NCBI GenBank assembly: GCA_964438735.1
Contig: CAYTLW010000007.1
Coordinates: forward strand, 1 to 64,000
DNA from: CAYTLW01 sp964438735
GTDB taxonomy: Bacteria > Myxococcota_A > UBA9042
Direction of reading: 5' to 3'
Length of the DNA stretch: 64,000 nucleotides
Shown: positions 18,179 to 27,090 of the stretch, piece by piece
Position numbering within the stretch: the first letter of the stretch is position 1
Layout: each line of letters starts with the position of its first letter
Program-made: the position numbers and the translations under genes
Notes under the pieces: generated by a model
Database searches by the model: none
The model's input: the letters and a program-made list of their open reading frames with translations, nothing else
Told to the model about the DNA's origin: nothing

Positions 18179-18541
18179 ATGCCCTCGTCCTGGCCCGCAG
18201 CCATCGTCTTCCTCGCGCTCTGCGCCGTGGTGGCGGTGTCCATGCTGTTCATCGGCCTCTTGCTGCAGGTGCGCGCGCGCTCGGTGCCGCCGACCAAACA
18301 CGACACCTATGAGTGCGGTGAAGAGCCGGACGGACGGGCGTGGATTCGATTCCATCCCCGCTACTACATCGTCGCCCTGATCTTCGTGCTCTTCGACGCC
18401 GAGGCAGCCTTCCTGTTGCCCTGGGCGCTGAACATCCGCGACATCGGCCCGCTGGCCCTGGTGGAGATGTTCATCTTCCTGGCGATCCTGCTGCTGGGCT
18501 GGCTCTACGCCCTGCGCAAGGGGGCACTCAAGTGGCAGTGA
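18179..18541 (+). CDS. nuoA: NADH-quinone oxidoreductase subunit A
   Basis: A 120-residue subunit of the membrane arm of respiratory complex I, with three transmembrane helices. The first is AAIVFLALCAVVAVSMLFIGLLL. The conserved loop YECGEEPDGRAWIRFHPRYY carries the Cys/Glu residues near the quinone tunnel, and the FDAEAAFLLPWA motif is in helix 2. The ATG at 18179 (MPSSWP) gives the normal length; a longer frame back to 18077 adds non-family residues. Its stop overlaps the nuoB GTG start (GTGA). Confidence 0.93.
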   Translation: MPSSWPAAIVFLALCAVVAVSMLFIGLLLQVRARSVPPTKHDTYECGEEPDGRAWIRFHPRYYIVALIFVLFDAEAAFLLPWALNIRDIGPLALVEMFIFLAILLLGWLYALRKGALKWQ

Positions 18542-19347
18542 AGGGCGACCGGCCGAACTTCGAGGCGTCCCTGCTGCAGCGGGTGCTGTCGGTGCCCGGG
18601 CTCGACGTCGCCGTTGGCACCCTGGACAAGCTCCTGGACTGGGGCAGCAGCAACAGCCTGTGGATCTTTCCCATGGCCACCTCCTGCTGTGGCATCGAGT
18701 TCATGGCCGCCGCCGCCTCGCGGGTCGATCTGGATCGCATGGGCACGATCGTGCGCGCCAGCCCCCGGCATGGCGACGTCATGGTGGTCGCGGGCACCAT
18801 CACGGTGAAGATGGCCCCCCGCGTGCGCAAGCTCTGGGACCAGATGCCGGAGCCGAAGTGGTGCATCGCCATGGGCTCATGCGCCATCAGCGGCGACTTC
18901 TATCGCGACATCTACTCGGTGGTGCCCGGTATCGATACCTTCGTGCCCGTCGATGTCTATGTACCCGGCTGCCCGCCCAATCCCACCGAGTTGATGGCCG
19001 GGCTACGAAGGCTGCAGGACAAGATCAACGCGCAGCGCGACGGCACCTGGGTAGAGCCGGAGGTCCGTCCGCCCGAAGGCCCGGGCATCCGCCCCAACAT
19101 CGGAAGATTGGATGACCCATTCCGGGATCCAGCGTTGACCGACGCGCAGCTACAAGCGTCGCGAAACCTGGGCCTGAACGGCAACGAACATCGCAGCGCG
19201 GACGCCGCCCAAGGTCGCCTGGTCGACCGGGACAAGCTGCGCATCGGCACCCACGTGGCGGTGGCCGCGCGACCCGCTCCGGCAGCCACACCGTCCCCCG
19301 AACGCGAACCCGCACCCGCACCCGCACCCGATTCGGAGGTCCCATGA
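18538..19347 (+). CDS. nuoB: NADH-quinone oxidoreductase subunit B, long C-terminal tail
   Basis: A 269-residue protein that carries cluster N2, the last Fe-S cluster before quinone. The four ligands are in TSCCGIEF (two adjacent Cys), GSCAISG and VPGCPPNP. The core ends near residue 165; about 100 more residues form a polar, then Pro/Ala-rich tail (PAPAPAP near the end) not found in typical 160-190-residue NuoB. The GTG start at 18538 overlaps the nuoA stop and matches the expected N-terminus (VKGDRPNFEASLL); the longer ATG frame from 18340 runs antiparallel to nuoA content and is rejected. It overlaps nuoC by 4 bp. Confidence 0.93.
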   Translation: MKGDRPNFEASLLQRVLSVPGLDVAVGTLDKLLDWGSSNSLWIFPMATSCCGIEFMAAAASRVDLDRMGTIVRASPRHGDVMVVAGTITVKMAPRVRKLWDQMPEPKWCIAMGSCAISGDFYRDIYSVVPGIDTFVPVDVYVPGCPPNPTELMAGLRRLQDKINAQRDGTWVEPEVRPPEGPGIRPNIGRLDDPFRDPALTDAQLQASRNLGLNGNEHRSADAAQGRLVDRDKLRIGTHVAVAARPAPAATPSPEREPAPAPAPDSEVP

Positions 19348-19826
19348 CCGCCGAACTCCGCGCCGTCATCGCCGAGTTGCTGGACCTCGACGCCGACGCG
19401 GTCACCGACTTCGGTCTGCTCGTGCCCGCCGACAGTCACCTGGCGCTGGCAGAGACGCTCCAGACGCATGGCTACACCGCCTACGTCACCGTCGTGGCGA
19501 CCCACTTCCCGCAGGCCAAGGCGACCAAGAAGAACCCCGAACCCGATCCCGCTTGCATCGAGGTGGCGACAGTGCTCCGCCGTCCTGCAAAGGGCACCTC
19601 GCTGACATTCAGCTGGCGCGTCCGCGTGCCCGAGGACGGCGCGGTCGACTCCCTGGTCGCCCTCTTCGCCGGCGCCGACTGGCAGGAACGCGAACAATTC
19701 GACCTGGTCGGCGTGGGATTCGACGGCCACCCCGACCTGCGCCGCTTGATGATGCCGGACGACTGGCCCGGCCACCCCCTGCGACGCGATTACGCCATCG
19801 AAACGGCGCATCACCCCTGGCGTTGA
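19344..19826 (+). CDS. nuoC: NADH-quinone oxidoreductase subunit C
   Basis: A 160-residue peripheral-arm subunit of complex I, separate from NuoD here (the two are fused in some Enterobacteria). The diagnostic C-terminal block is DWQEREQFDLVGVGFDGHP followed by LRRLMMPDDWPGHPLRRDY, the 30-kDa subunit signature. The N-terminal half is weakly conserved, as is usual. ATGA overlap with nuoB. Confidence 0.92.
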   Translation: MTAELRAVIAELLDLDADAVTDFGLLVPADSHLALAETLQTHGYTAYVTVVATHFPQAKATKKNPEPDPACIEVATVLRRPAKGTSLTFSWRVRVPEDGAVDSLVALFAGADWQEREQFDLVGVGFDGHPDLRRLMMPDDWPGHPLRRDYAIETAHHPWR

Positions 19827-19850
19827 GCCATCAACGGAGCCCTCACACCC

Positions 19851-21047
19851 ATGTCCAGCCTCGCCCAGACCACTCCAGCGCCGGTTCGAATCGATCCGCA
19901 TCTGGATCTGAGCGATTACGAGGCGGACGCCGACCTGATGGTGCTCAACCTGGGGCCCCAGCATCCCAGCACCCACGGCGTGTTTCGGGTCAAGCTGGTC
20001 CTCGACGGCGAGATCATCATCAAGGCTGTGGGCTACCCCGGCTACCTGCATCGCGGCGTCGAGAAGCTCTGCGAGAAGCTGAACTACTCCAACCTGACGC
20101 CCATCTTCGACAAGAACGACTACCTCGCGCCGCTGATCAACGAGCAAGCCGTGAACATGGCCATCGAGCAGCTGGCCGGCATCGAGGTGCCGCGTCGCGG
20201 ACGGTGGCTGCGTACGCTGCTGGCCGAGCTGCAACGTATCGCTTCGCATCTGGTGGCCCTGGGTACCTTCACCCTGGATGTGGGCGGCGCCATCGGCGGC
20301 GGTTCGACGTTGTTCTTGTGGTGCTTCCGCGACAGGGAGTTGTTGCTGGATCTTTTCGAGCAGCTGACCGGCTGCCGCTTCCACTACAACACCACCTGTG
20401 TCGGCGGCCAGCGACATGATGTGCCAGCCGGTTGGGATGCCGGCGTGCTGGCGGCCCTGGAACAGATCGAGCGGGGGCTGCTGGAGCTCGACAGCTTCAT
20501 GGTCGACAACCCCATCTTCATCGACCGCACCCGCGGCGTCGGCGTGCTCGACCACGACCTGGCGCTGCAATTGGGTGTGCACGGACCCATCGGTCGGGCC
20601 TCTGGGGTGGACTTGGACCTGCGCCGCGACGCGCCCTACCACTGCTACGACGAGCTCGAGGTGCCGGTGCCGGTGCGCACCGCGGGGGACGTCGAAGCCC
20701 GCTTCCAGGTCCGCCTGGCCGAGACACGCGCGAGCATCGGCCTGGTGCGCCAGCTGGTGCAGGGCATTCCCGAGGGTCCGATCAACGCCGGCAAGCCCAA
20801 TACCGGCCCGACGACCATCAAGATCAAGGGCGGCAGCTGCTACGTCGGCGTCGAAAGCCCACGCGGTGAGCTGGGTACCTACCTGGTCGCCAGCCCCAAG
20901 GGGCCCAACCCCTGGCGCCTGAAGATCCGCCCGCCGAGCCTGCACGCCGTCGCCGCCATCCCGTGGCTGCTGCCTGGGCATAACCTGAGCGATGCCGTCG
21001 CCATTCTGGGCTCCTTGGATCCGGTCATGGGCGAGGTGGACCGATGA
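19851..21047 (+). CDS. nuoD: NADH-quinone oxidoreductase subunit D
   Basis: A 398-residue 49-kDa-type subunit, related to [NiFe]-hydrogenase large subunits, that forms the quinone cavity with NuoB. Readable motifs are LNLGPQHPSTHGV, with the His that contacts quinone, GYLHRGVEKL, DYLAPLINEQAV, HLVALGTFTLDVGG, and RPPSLHAVAAIPWLL near the end. Length and order match the family. The ATG is 24 bases after the nuoC stop; it overlaps nuoH by 4 bp. Confidence 0.96.
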   Translation: MSSLAQTTPAPVRIDPHLDLSDYEADADLMVLNLGPQHPSTHGVFRVKLVLDGEIIIKAVGYPGYLHRGVEKLCEKLNYSNLTPIFDKNDYLAPLINEQAVNMAIEQLAGIEVPRRGRWLRTLLAELQRIASHLVALGTFTLDVGGAIGGGSTLFLWCFRDRELLLDLFEQLTGCRFHYNTTCVGGQRHDVPAGWDAGVLAALEQIERGLLELDSFMVDNPIFIDRTRGVGVLDHDLALQLGVHGPIGRASGVDLDLRRDAPYHCYDELEVPVPVRTAGDVEARFQVRLAETRASIGLVRQLVQGIPEGPINAGKPNTGPTTIKIKGGSCYVGVESPRGELGTYLVASPKGPNPWRLKIRPPSLHAVAAIPWLLPGHNLSDAVAILGSLDPVMGEVDR

Positions 21048-22072
21048 GCGCCTGGCTGGCCGAGAACGCCTGGGCGCGGGGTGGTCTGATCGGGCTGGCA
21101 CTGGTCACGGTGGTCATGGCGGTCAGCGCGTGGTCGATCTGGTTCGAGCGCAAGTTCGCTGGCCGAATGCAGAACCGCCTCGGCCCGGTCTTCGTCGGCC
21201 CCTTCGGCCTGCTCCAGCCGCTGGCCGACGCCATCAAAATGCTGCGCAAGGAGATGCTGGTCCCGCGGGGCGCCGATCGCTTCCTGTTCATCATCGCCCC
21301 GCCGCTGACGCTCTTCCTGGCCGTGGCAACGCTGGCGGTGGTGCCCCTGTCCGAAGACATCCTGGTGGCTGAGCTCGACATCGGCGTGCTGTGGGTGATG
21401 GCCTTTTCGGGCTTGCTGCTGCTGCCGACTTGGATCGCCGGCTGGGCCAGCAACAACAAGTACGCTCTCTTCGGCGCGATGCGCGCGGCCGCCCAGGGCA
21501 TCTCCTACGAGGTGCCCATGCTGCTCTGCGCCCTCGTGCCCGTCATCATGGCCGAGTCGCTATCGCTGTCAGACATCGTGGCCTACCAGGCCGAACATGG
21601 CTGGCTGCTGTGGTGGCCGCCCGGTCCCGGGCTGGTGGCCTTCGTCATCTTCTTTCTGGCCAGCCTGGCCGAGGCCAATCGCATCCCCTTTGACATTCCG
21701 GAAGCCGAGTCCGAGCTCATCGCCGGCGTCTCGGTCGAGTACTCGGCCATGATGTACGGCCTCTTCCCCATGACCGAGTACGTGCACACGCTCATCGCCA
21801 GCGCTGTGGCGTCGGCGCTCTTCCTGGGCGGCTGGGACGGACCCTTTGCGCCCGGCCTGCACTGGATGGTGCTCAAGACCCTGGCCCTGTTCGGCTTCAT
21901 CTTCTGGCTGCGCTGGTCCCTGGTGCGCTTCCGCGCCGACCAGCTGATGCGCATCTGCTGGGTCTGGCTGGTGCCCATCTCCCTGCTGTGCGTCTGCGCG
22001 GCGGCGGCATTTGTCGGTTTCGGCTTCGATCCGCTGGCTGTGGATGCGTCGAGCGTTGGAGCGGCGCCGTGA
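21044..22072 (+). CDS. nuoH: NADH-quinone oxidoreductase subunit H
   Basis: A 342-residue, eight-helix membrane subunit that joins the peripheral arm to the proton pumps and lines the quinone entrance. Motifs are WFERKFAGRMQNRLGP, FGLLQPLADAIKML, MRAAAQGISYEVP, and ANRIPFDIPEAESELIAG with the conserved acidic residues, then EYSAMMYGLF. Both ends overlap neighbours (ATGA with nuoD, GTGA with nuoI). Confidence 0.96.
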   Translation: MSAWLAENAWARGGLIGLALVTVVMAVSAWSIWFERKFAGRMQNRLGPVFVGPFGLLQPLADAIKMLRKEMLVPRGADRFLFIIAPPLTLFLAVATLAVVPLSEDILVAELDIGVLWVMAFSGLLLLPTWIAGWASNNKYALFGAMRAAAQGISYEVPMLLCALVPVIMAESLSLSDIVAYQAEHGWLLWWPPGPGLVAFVIFFLASLAEANRIPFDIPEAESELIAGVSVEYSAMMYGLFPMTEYVHTLIASAVASALFLGGWDGPFAPGLHWMVLKTLALFGFIFWLRWSLVRFRADQLMRICWVWLVPISLLCVCAAAAFVGFGFDPLAVDASSVGAAP

Positions 22073-22743
22073 GGTATTTCACCTACACCCTGCGCTCCCT
22101 GGGCGTGACCCTGAAGAACCTCTTCAAGCCGCCGACCACCGAGTCTTTCGGCCGCCCCGAGCCGGATCGCGGCGAGCGCTTCCGAACCAGCTTCGCGCTG
22201 CTCTACGAAGACAAGGTCGCCGACGAGGCCGGCGAGATCGTGCCCGGACGTGGCGACGAATGCTGCATCGCATGCCGCAAATGCGAGATGATCTGCCCCT
22301 CGGACATCATCACGGTCAGCGCTGGCGACAAGGCCGTCTCGGCCATCACCGGCAAGAAACGTGGCTACCTCTCCGACTTCACGCTCGACCTGAGCGCCTG
22401 CATCTTCTGCGAGCTCTGCGTGCAGGTCTGCCCGGTGGACGCCATCGTCATGTGCCGCGAGCACGAGCAGCCCGTCTTCTCCCGCGAGGACCTGCTGCTG
22501 ACCCACGCCCGCCTCTATGACAACGGCCTGAACAAACCACTGAGTTGGGGCACCGGCACCAAGCTGGTGGACATGCAGGACGTCAACCGCCTCAGCCCGG
22601 CCCAGGAAGCGGCCAAAGCCGAGGCCCAAGCAGCCGCTGAGGCCGCAGCAAGCGCCAAAGCGGCCGCCGAGGCCGCAGTAAACGCCGAAGCGACCGCCAG
22701 CGCCGAAGCGATCGCCAACGCCGACGAGGAGGTGCCGTCGTGA
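22069..22743 (+). CDS. nuoI: NADH-quinone oxidoreductase subunit I (2[4Fe-4S])
   Basis: A 224-residue ferredoxin-like subunit that carries clusters N6a and N6b. The two CxxCxxCxxxCP motifs are CIACRKCEMICP and CIFCELCVQVCP. The GTG start at 22069 overlaps the nuoH stop and gives the expected amphipathic N-terminus (VRYFTYTLRSLGVTLKNLF). The last 45 residues are an Ala/Glu-rich low-complexity tail (EAAASAKAAAEAA) beyond the family's normal end, parallel to the tail on NuoB. Confidence 0.93.
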   Translation: MRYFTYTLRSLGVTLKNLFKPPTTESFGRPEPDRGERFRTSFALLYEDKVADEAGEIVPGRGDECCIACRKCEMICPSDIITVSAGDKAVSAITGKKRGYLSDFTLDLSACIFCELCVQVCPVDAIVMCREHEQPVFSREDLLLTHARLYDNGLNKPLSWGTGTKLVDMQDVNRLSPAQEAAKAEAQAAAEAAASAKAAAEAAVNAEATASAEAIANADEEVPS

Positions 22744-23231
22744 TGCTGCACCTGGTATTCGGCATCATCGCCGCGGCCACCCTGGGCTGCGGACTGATGG
22801 CCGTCACCTCGCGTCGCCTGGTGCACTCGGTGCTCTGGCTGGCCATGGTGCTCGTCGCGACCGCGGCCCTGTACGTGCTGCTGGACGCCACCTTCATCGC
22901 CGCCATTCAGGTGATCCTGTACGCCGGCGGCGTCATCACTCTGATGCTCTTCGGCGTCATGTTGACCGAACAGGGAGCAGAACCGGGCGTGCCCAATCCG
23001 AGCCATCGGGGAATCGCCGGCGGCACCTTCGCCGTCGTGGTCTTCGGCATTCTGGCGACGGCCATCCACCGCGCTGATCCCGGTCAATTGACCCTGGGTC
23101 GTGGCGCCAGCACCCGAGAGATCGGCCGCGCCCTGCTGCTCGACCACCTGCTGGCGTTCGAAGCGCTCAGCCTGCTGCTGCTGGCGGCCATGATCGGCGC
23201 CATCGTGCTCGCACGCAGGAGGGATCCATGA
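22740..23231 (+). CDS. nuoJ: NADH-quinone oxidoreductase subunit J
   Basis: A 163-residue membrane subunit with five helices. SRRLVHSVLWLAM and the glycine-rich helix VILYAGGVITLMLFGVML (the pi-bulge helix) are typical. The start is either GTG at 22740 or ATG at 22743; both overlap the nuoI stop. It ends with a 4-bp overlap with nuoK. Confidence 0.92.
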   Translation: MMLHLVFGIIAAATLGCGLMAVTSRRLVHSVLWLAMVLVATAALYVLLDATFIAAIQVILYAGGVITLMLFGVMLTEQGAEPGVPNPSHRGIAGGTFAVVVFGILATAIHRADPGQLTLGRGASTREIGRALLLDHLLAFEALSLLLLAAMIGAIVLARRRDP

Positions 23232-23530
23232 TCCCGCTGGGCTACTGCCTGCTGCTTGGCGCCGCGCTCTTCGCCACCGGCTTGTTCGGTGTCATGACGC
23301 GTCGCAACGCCATCGGCGTGCTCATCGCCATCGAACTGATGGCCAACGCCGTCAACATCAACCTCATCGCCTTCGGGCGCTTGCACGGCGGCGTCGCCGG
23401 GCAGGTCTTCACCCTCTTCACCATCGCGATGACCGTCGCCGAGGTCGCCATCGGCCTTGCCATCGTGATCCTCCTGTACCGCTCGCGCAAAGCCGTGTTG
23501 CACGAGACCGCTTCGGATATGCACGGCTAG
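23228..23530 (+). CDS. nuoK: NADH-quinone oxidoreductase subunit K
   Basis: A 100-residue, three-helix subunit of the membrane arm. The conserved glutamates are in VLIAIELMANAVNINLIAFG (helix 2) and in TIAMTVAEVAIGLAIVI (helix 3), part of the chain of charged residues that links quinone chemistry to proton movement. Length is normal. A 189-bp non-coding gap without a clear promoter or terminator separates it from nuoL. Confidence 0.95.
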   Translation: MIPLGYCLLLGAALFATGLFGVMTRRNAIGVLIAIELMANAVNINLIAFGRLHGGVAGQVFTLFTIAMTVAEVAIGLAIVILLYRSRKAVLHETASDMHG

Positions 23531-23719
23531 ATGCACTCGACTGAGATGACAAACCGTTCAGAACGCCGATCTGGCTGCGCCATGCGGCCCCGCCAGCCTC
23601 TTGAAATAGCGCTACTATTCCTGCGGTCTGGCGAGACCACCTGGCTTGCACCTCGACGCCCTGAACGGCTCGCCACTTGCGCCGAGCACATCTAGAGACT
23701 CCGGAGCGCCACCCCGACC

Positions 23720-25534
23720 ATGACTCACACGACCCTGGCCACGCTGGTGCTGATGCTGCCCCTTGGGGCGGCTGCGCTGTTGTTGCTGGTGCCGCCGCTG
23801 CGCCATCGGGGTCGGGTGGCGGCGGGTCTGTGCATCGCCGCCACGAGCGTTGCCCTGCTGGCCACGATCCCGCTGGCGCTGCACTATTGCGCCGGTGCGG
23901 AGCCGCTGACCCTGCGCTGGTCCTGGCTGCCTGCGGGCGGTGTCGCATTGGCCACCCTCGGGCTGCACCTGGATGCGGTGTCGACCTCCATGGCGGTGGT
24001 CGTGGCCCTGGTAGCCCTGTGCGTTCAGGTCTACTCCACCGGCTACCTGGCCGCGGAGCCGGGCCGCGATCGTGGTCGCTACTTCGCCTGGCAGGCCCTC
24101 TTCGCCTTCGCCATGTTGGGCGTGGTGCTGGCGCCAAACCTGTTGCAACTCTTCATCTGCTGGGAACTGGTGGGCCTGCTCTCGTACCTGCTCATCGGCT
24201 ACTACTGGACCCGTCCAGCCGCCGCCCGCGCCGCCGTCAAGGCGTTCTGGGTGACCAAGTTCGCCGATATCGGCCTCGTCCTGGGCCTGATGGTGCTCTA
24301 CCAGCGCACCGGCAGCTTCGACTGGCAGACCACCCTGATCGCGGGCGAGGCCACCGCCATCGCCGGCCTGATGTTCATCGCCGTGATGGGCAAGTCGGCC
24401 CAATTCCCGCTGCACATCTGGTTGCCAGACGCCATGGAAGGCCCGACCCCGGTCTCCGCCCTGCTGCACGCGGCCACCATGGTCGCCGCCGGTGTCTACC
24501 TGGTGGTCCGCGCCTGGCCGATCTTCGTCGCCGCGCCCGATGTGCTGCTCTTCATGTGCTGGCTGGGCGCCTTCACCGCCCTGTTTGCGGCCGTGGTGGC
24601 CTGCTTTCAGGACGACATCAAGAAGGTACTGGCCTACTCCACCTGTTCGCAGTTGGGTTACATGATCGCCGCCTTGGGCGCCGGCTCCATGATCGGCGGC
24701 TACCTGCACCTGACGACCCACGCCGCCTTCAAGGCGCTGCTCTTCCTGGGCGCGGGTTCGGTCATCCACGCCGTGCACAGCAACAACATCCGCCAGATGG
24801 GCGGCCTGTGGTCATCCATGAAGCCGACAGCGGTGCTGTTCATCATCGGCTCCCTGGCGCTCGCCGGCGTGCCCCCCTTGTCGGGCTTCGTCTCCAAGGA
24901 TTTGATCCTCGAGGAGCTGCTGGCCGCCGGACAGTGGGGGCCCCTGGTGTTCGCCCTGTTGGCCGCGCTGCTGACCGCCTTCTACATGACCCGCGTCGTC
25001 TTGCTGACCTTCTTCGGCGGGCCCTCGGAAGCGGCCGAATCTGCCCACGAGAGTCCGTCGTCCATGCTGGGTCCCATGGCCGTGCTGGCCATCGCGGCGG
25101 TGCTCGGCGGCTTGTTGCTCCCGGTCTACGGCGCCATGGCAGGTGTCGAAGCTGGTTTCCATCTCTCCGCCATCGGTGCCACGGCGACCTGTCTGGGCCT
25201 GGCTGGCATCGCGGCTGGCTGGTGGTTGTATGCGCCGGCGCGTCGCGATCGGCCGCCTCATGCCCTGGCTGAGCGCTTGCGGGCCATCGTCACATCGGCC
25301 GCAGTCGATCGCAGCGCGGAGTTCGTCTACCGACGTGTGCTGAACCGCCTGTCGGCCGGTATCGGTTGGTTCGATCGCTTCATCATCGACGGCCTCATCA
25401 ACGTGAGCGGCTGGGCTGTGCTGCGCGGCGCCGAGGTGGCCCGACGAGCGCAGACCGGACGCGTTGGCGACTATGTCTACGCCGTCGTCATCGGCCTCAT
25501 CCTGCTGGCCGCCGCGGGGGTGTTCGCACCATGA
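23720..25534 (+). CDS. nuoL: NADH-quinone oxidoreductase subunit L
   Basis: A 604-residue antiporter-like proton-channel subunit. It shows QALFAFAMLGVVLAPNLLQLFICWELVGLLSYLLIG, split here by name only: the Glu in CWELVGL, the Lys in FWVTKFADIG, the HAATMVAAGVYLV segment and the KKVLAYSTCSQLGYM motif are all present. The long lateral helix and final transmembrane helix follow. GGAG lies 12 bases before the ATG. It overlaps nuoM by 4 bp. It restarts the operon after the 189-bp gap that follows nuoK. Confidence 0.95.
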   Translation: MTHTTLATLVLMLPLGAAALLLLVPPLRHRGRVAAGLCIAATSVALLATIPLALHYCAGAEPLTLRWSWLPAGGVALATLGLHLDAVSTSMAVVVALVALCVQVYSTGYLAAEPGRDRGRYFAWQALFAFAMLGVVLAPNLLQLFICWELVGLLSYLLIGYYWTRPAAARAAVKAFWVTKFADIGLVLGLMVLYQRTGSFDWQTTLIAGEATAIAGLMFIAVMGKSAQFPLHIWLPDAMEGPTPVSALLHAATMVAAGVYLVVRAWPIFVAAPDVLLFMCWLGAFTALFAAVVACFQDDIKKVLAYSTCSQLGYMIAALGAGSMIGGYLHLTTHAAFKALLFLGAGSVIHAVHSNNIRQMGGLWSSMKPTAVLFIIGSLALAGVPPLSGFVSKDLILEELLAAGQWGPLVFALLAALLTAFYMTRVVLLTFFGGPSEAAESAHESPSSMLGPMAVLAIAAVLGGLLLPVYGAMAGVEAGFHLSAIGATATCLGLAGIAAGWWLYAPARRDRPPHALAERLRAIVTSAAVDRSAEFVYRRVLNRLSAGIGWFDRFIIDGLINVSGWAVLRGAEVARRAQTGRVGDYVYAVVIGLILLAAAGVFAP

Positions 25535-27090
25535 TCCCCGCCGGCACCCCGATCCTGGAGATCATCGTGGCCGCGCCCTTTGTGGCCGCCTTGCTGATCA
25601 TGGTGCTGCCCGAGGCCCGGCGCGGCCTCATCCGCGCCACAGCCGGGGTGGGCGCGGCCGTCTCCCTGCTGGGCGCCATCGCGGTCGTCGCCGCCTACGA
25701 CCACCACACCGGCGGTATCCAATTCGTCGCCTCCTACGCCATGGTGCCGGACCTGGGCATCTCGCTGGAGCTCGGGGTCGATGGCTGGGGCGTCAGCCTG
25801 TTGCTGCTGACCGGCTTGATCATCTTCGCCGGCGTCTTCGCCACCTGGACCGAGCCCCGCCGGGTGCGCGAGTTCTACGCCATGTTGCTGGTCCTGGTCA
25901 CGGGCGTCTTCGGCGTCTTCGTCTGCCTGGATCTCTTCGTCTTCTTCCTCTTCTACGAGATCGCCGTGCTGCCGATGTACCTGCTCATCGGCATCTGGGG
26001 CTCGTCGCACAAGGTCGCCGAAGCCGGCCCCTTCCGCTTCGTCTGGCGCCTGTTGCGCATTGGCGACAAGCAGTACGCGGCCATGAAGCTGACCCTGATG
26101 CTGCTCATCGGCTCAGCCCTCATCGTCGCCGCCATGATGGCCATGTACTTCGAGGCCGGCGGGCAGAGCTTCGACCTGCGCCACCTGGGCAATCACAAGT
26201 ACAGCCTGGGTATGCAGATGTGGGCCTTCCCTGCTCTGTGGATCGGCTTCGGAACCCTGGCCGGTGTCTGGCCCTTCCACACCTGGTCGCCCGACGGCCA
26301 CGCCGCGGCGCCGACGGCCGTGTCCATGCTGCACGCGGGCGTACTCATGAAGCTGGGCGCCTTCGGCATCATGCGCATTGGCATGATGATGCTGCCGGAG
26401 GGCGCCCGCGAGTGGGCCTGGGTGGTCGGCTCCGTGGCCGCGGTGAACATCCTCTATGGCGCCTTCGCCGCCATGGCCCAGCGCGACATGAAGTACATCG
26501 TCGCCTACTCGTCCGTCTCGCACATGGGCGTGGTCCTGCTGGGCGCAGCGGCGATGACGGTCAGCGGCTGGAATGGCGCGGTCTTCCAGATGTTCGCCCA
26601 CGGCCTGATGACCGGCCTCTTCTTCGCCCTGGTCGGCCTGCTCTACGATCGCGCCGACCACACCCGCCACATCCCCGACTTCGGCGGTTTCGCCCGCAAG
26701 ATGCCCTTCGTGGCCGCGTTCTTCACCCTGGCCTGCCTCAGCTCGCTGGGCCTGCCCGGACTGGCCGGCTTCGTGGCCGAGTTCCTCGCCTTCCTGGGCG
26801 CCTGGCAGAGCCCACAAGCCTGGTGGGCGGTCGTCGGTCTGGCCGGCGCCTGGGTGACCGCCATCTACGTGCTGCGGGCCTGCAAGATGATCTTCTGGGG
26901 ACCCGGCCCGGACGAGCGCTGGAAGAACCTGGCTGATCCACGCGGCACCGAGTGGGTCTCATTGTGGCTGCTGGGCGGCGCCCTGCTCCTCTTCGGCTGC
27001 GCGCCCGGCCTGGTGCTGGACGCCATCGACTCGGCCACCAGCGACTACCTGCCCAAGGTCGCCGCCGCCGCCCTGGAGGTGTTGCGGTGA
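25531..27090 (+). CDS. nuoM: NADH-quinone oxidoreductase subunit M
   Basis: A 519-residue antiporter-like subunit with about 14 helices. Typical blocks are FLFYEIAVLPMYLLIGIWG with the essential Glu, FPALWIGFGTLAGVWPFHTW, HAGVLMKLGAFGIMRIG with the essential Lys, and MKYIVAYSSVSHMGVV. The ATG at 25531 overlaps the nuoL stop; the open frame further upstream is a shadow of nuoL. GTGA overlap with nuoN. Confidence 0.95.
   Translation: MIPAGTPILEIIVAAPFVAALLIMVLPEARRGLIRATAGVGAAVSLLGAIAVVAAYDHHTGGIQFVASYAMVPDLGISLELGVDGWGVSLLLLTGLIIFAGVFATWTEPRRVREFYAMLLVLVTGVFGVFVCLDLFVFFLFYEIAVLPMYLLIGIWGSSHKVAEAGPFRFVWRLLRIGDKQYAAMKLTLMLLIGSALIVAAMMAMYFEAGGQSFDLRHLGNHKYSLGMQMWAFPALWIGFGTLAGVWPFHTWSPDGHAAAPTAVSMLHAGVLMKLGAFGIMRIGMMMLPEGAREWAWVVGSVAAVNILYGAFAAMAQRDMKYIVAYSSVSHMGVVLLGAAAMTVSGWNGAVFQMFAHGLMTGLFFALVGLLYDRADHTRHIPDFGGFARKMPFVAAFFTLACLSSLGLPGLAGFVAEFLAFLGAWQSPQAWWAVVGLAGAWVTAIYVLRACKMIFWGPGPDERWKNLADPRGTEWVSLWLLGGALLLFGCAPGLVLDAIDSATSDYLPKVAAAALEVLR

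Noticed and set aside
18957..21101. Minus-strand open frame of about 714 codons across nuoB-nuoD
   Set aside because: The plus strand encodes clear NuoB, NuoC and NuoD; the antisense product has no recognisable motif.
23531..23719. Sigma-54 or sigma-70 promoter before nuoL
   Set aside because: TGGC and TTGC words occur, but their spacing does not fit GG-N10-GC, and no good -35/-10 pair was seen.
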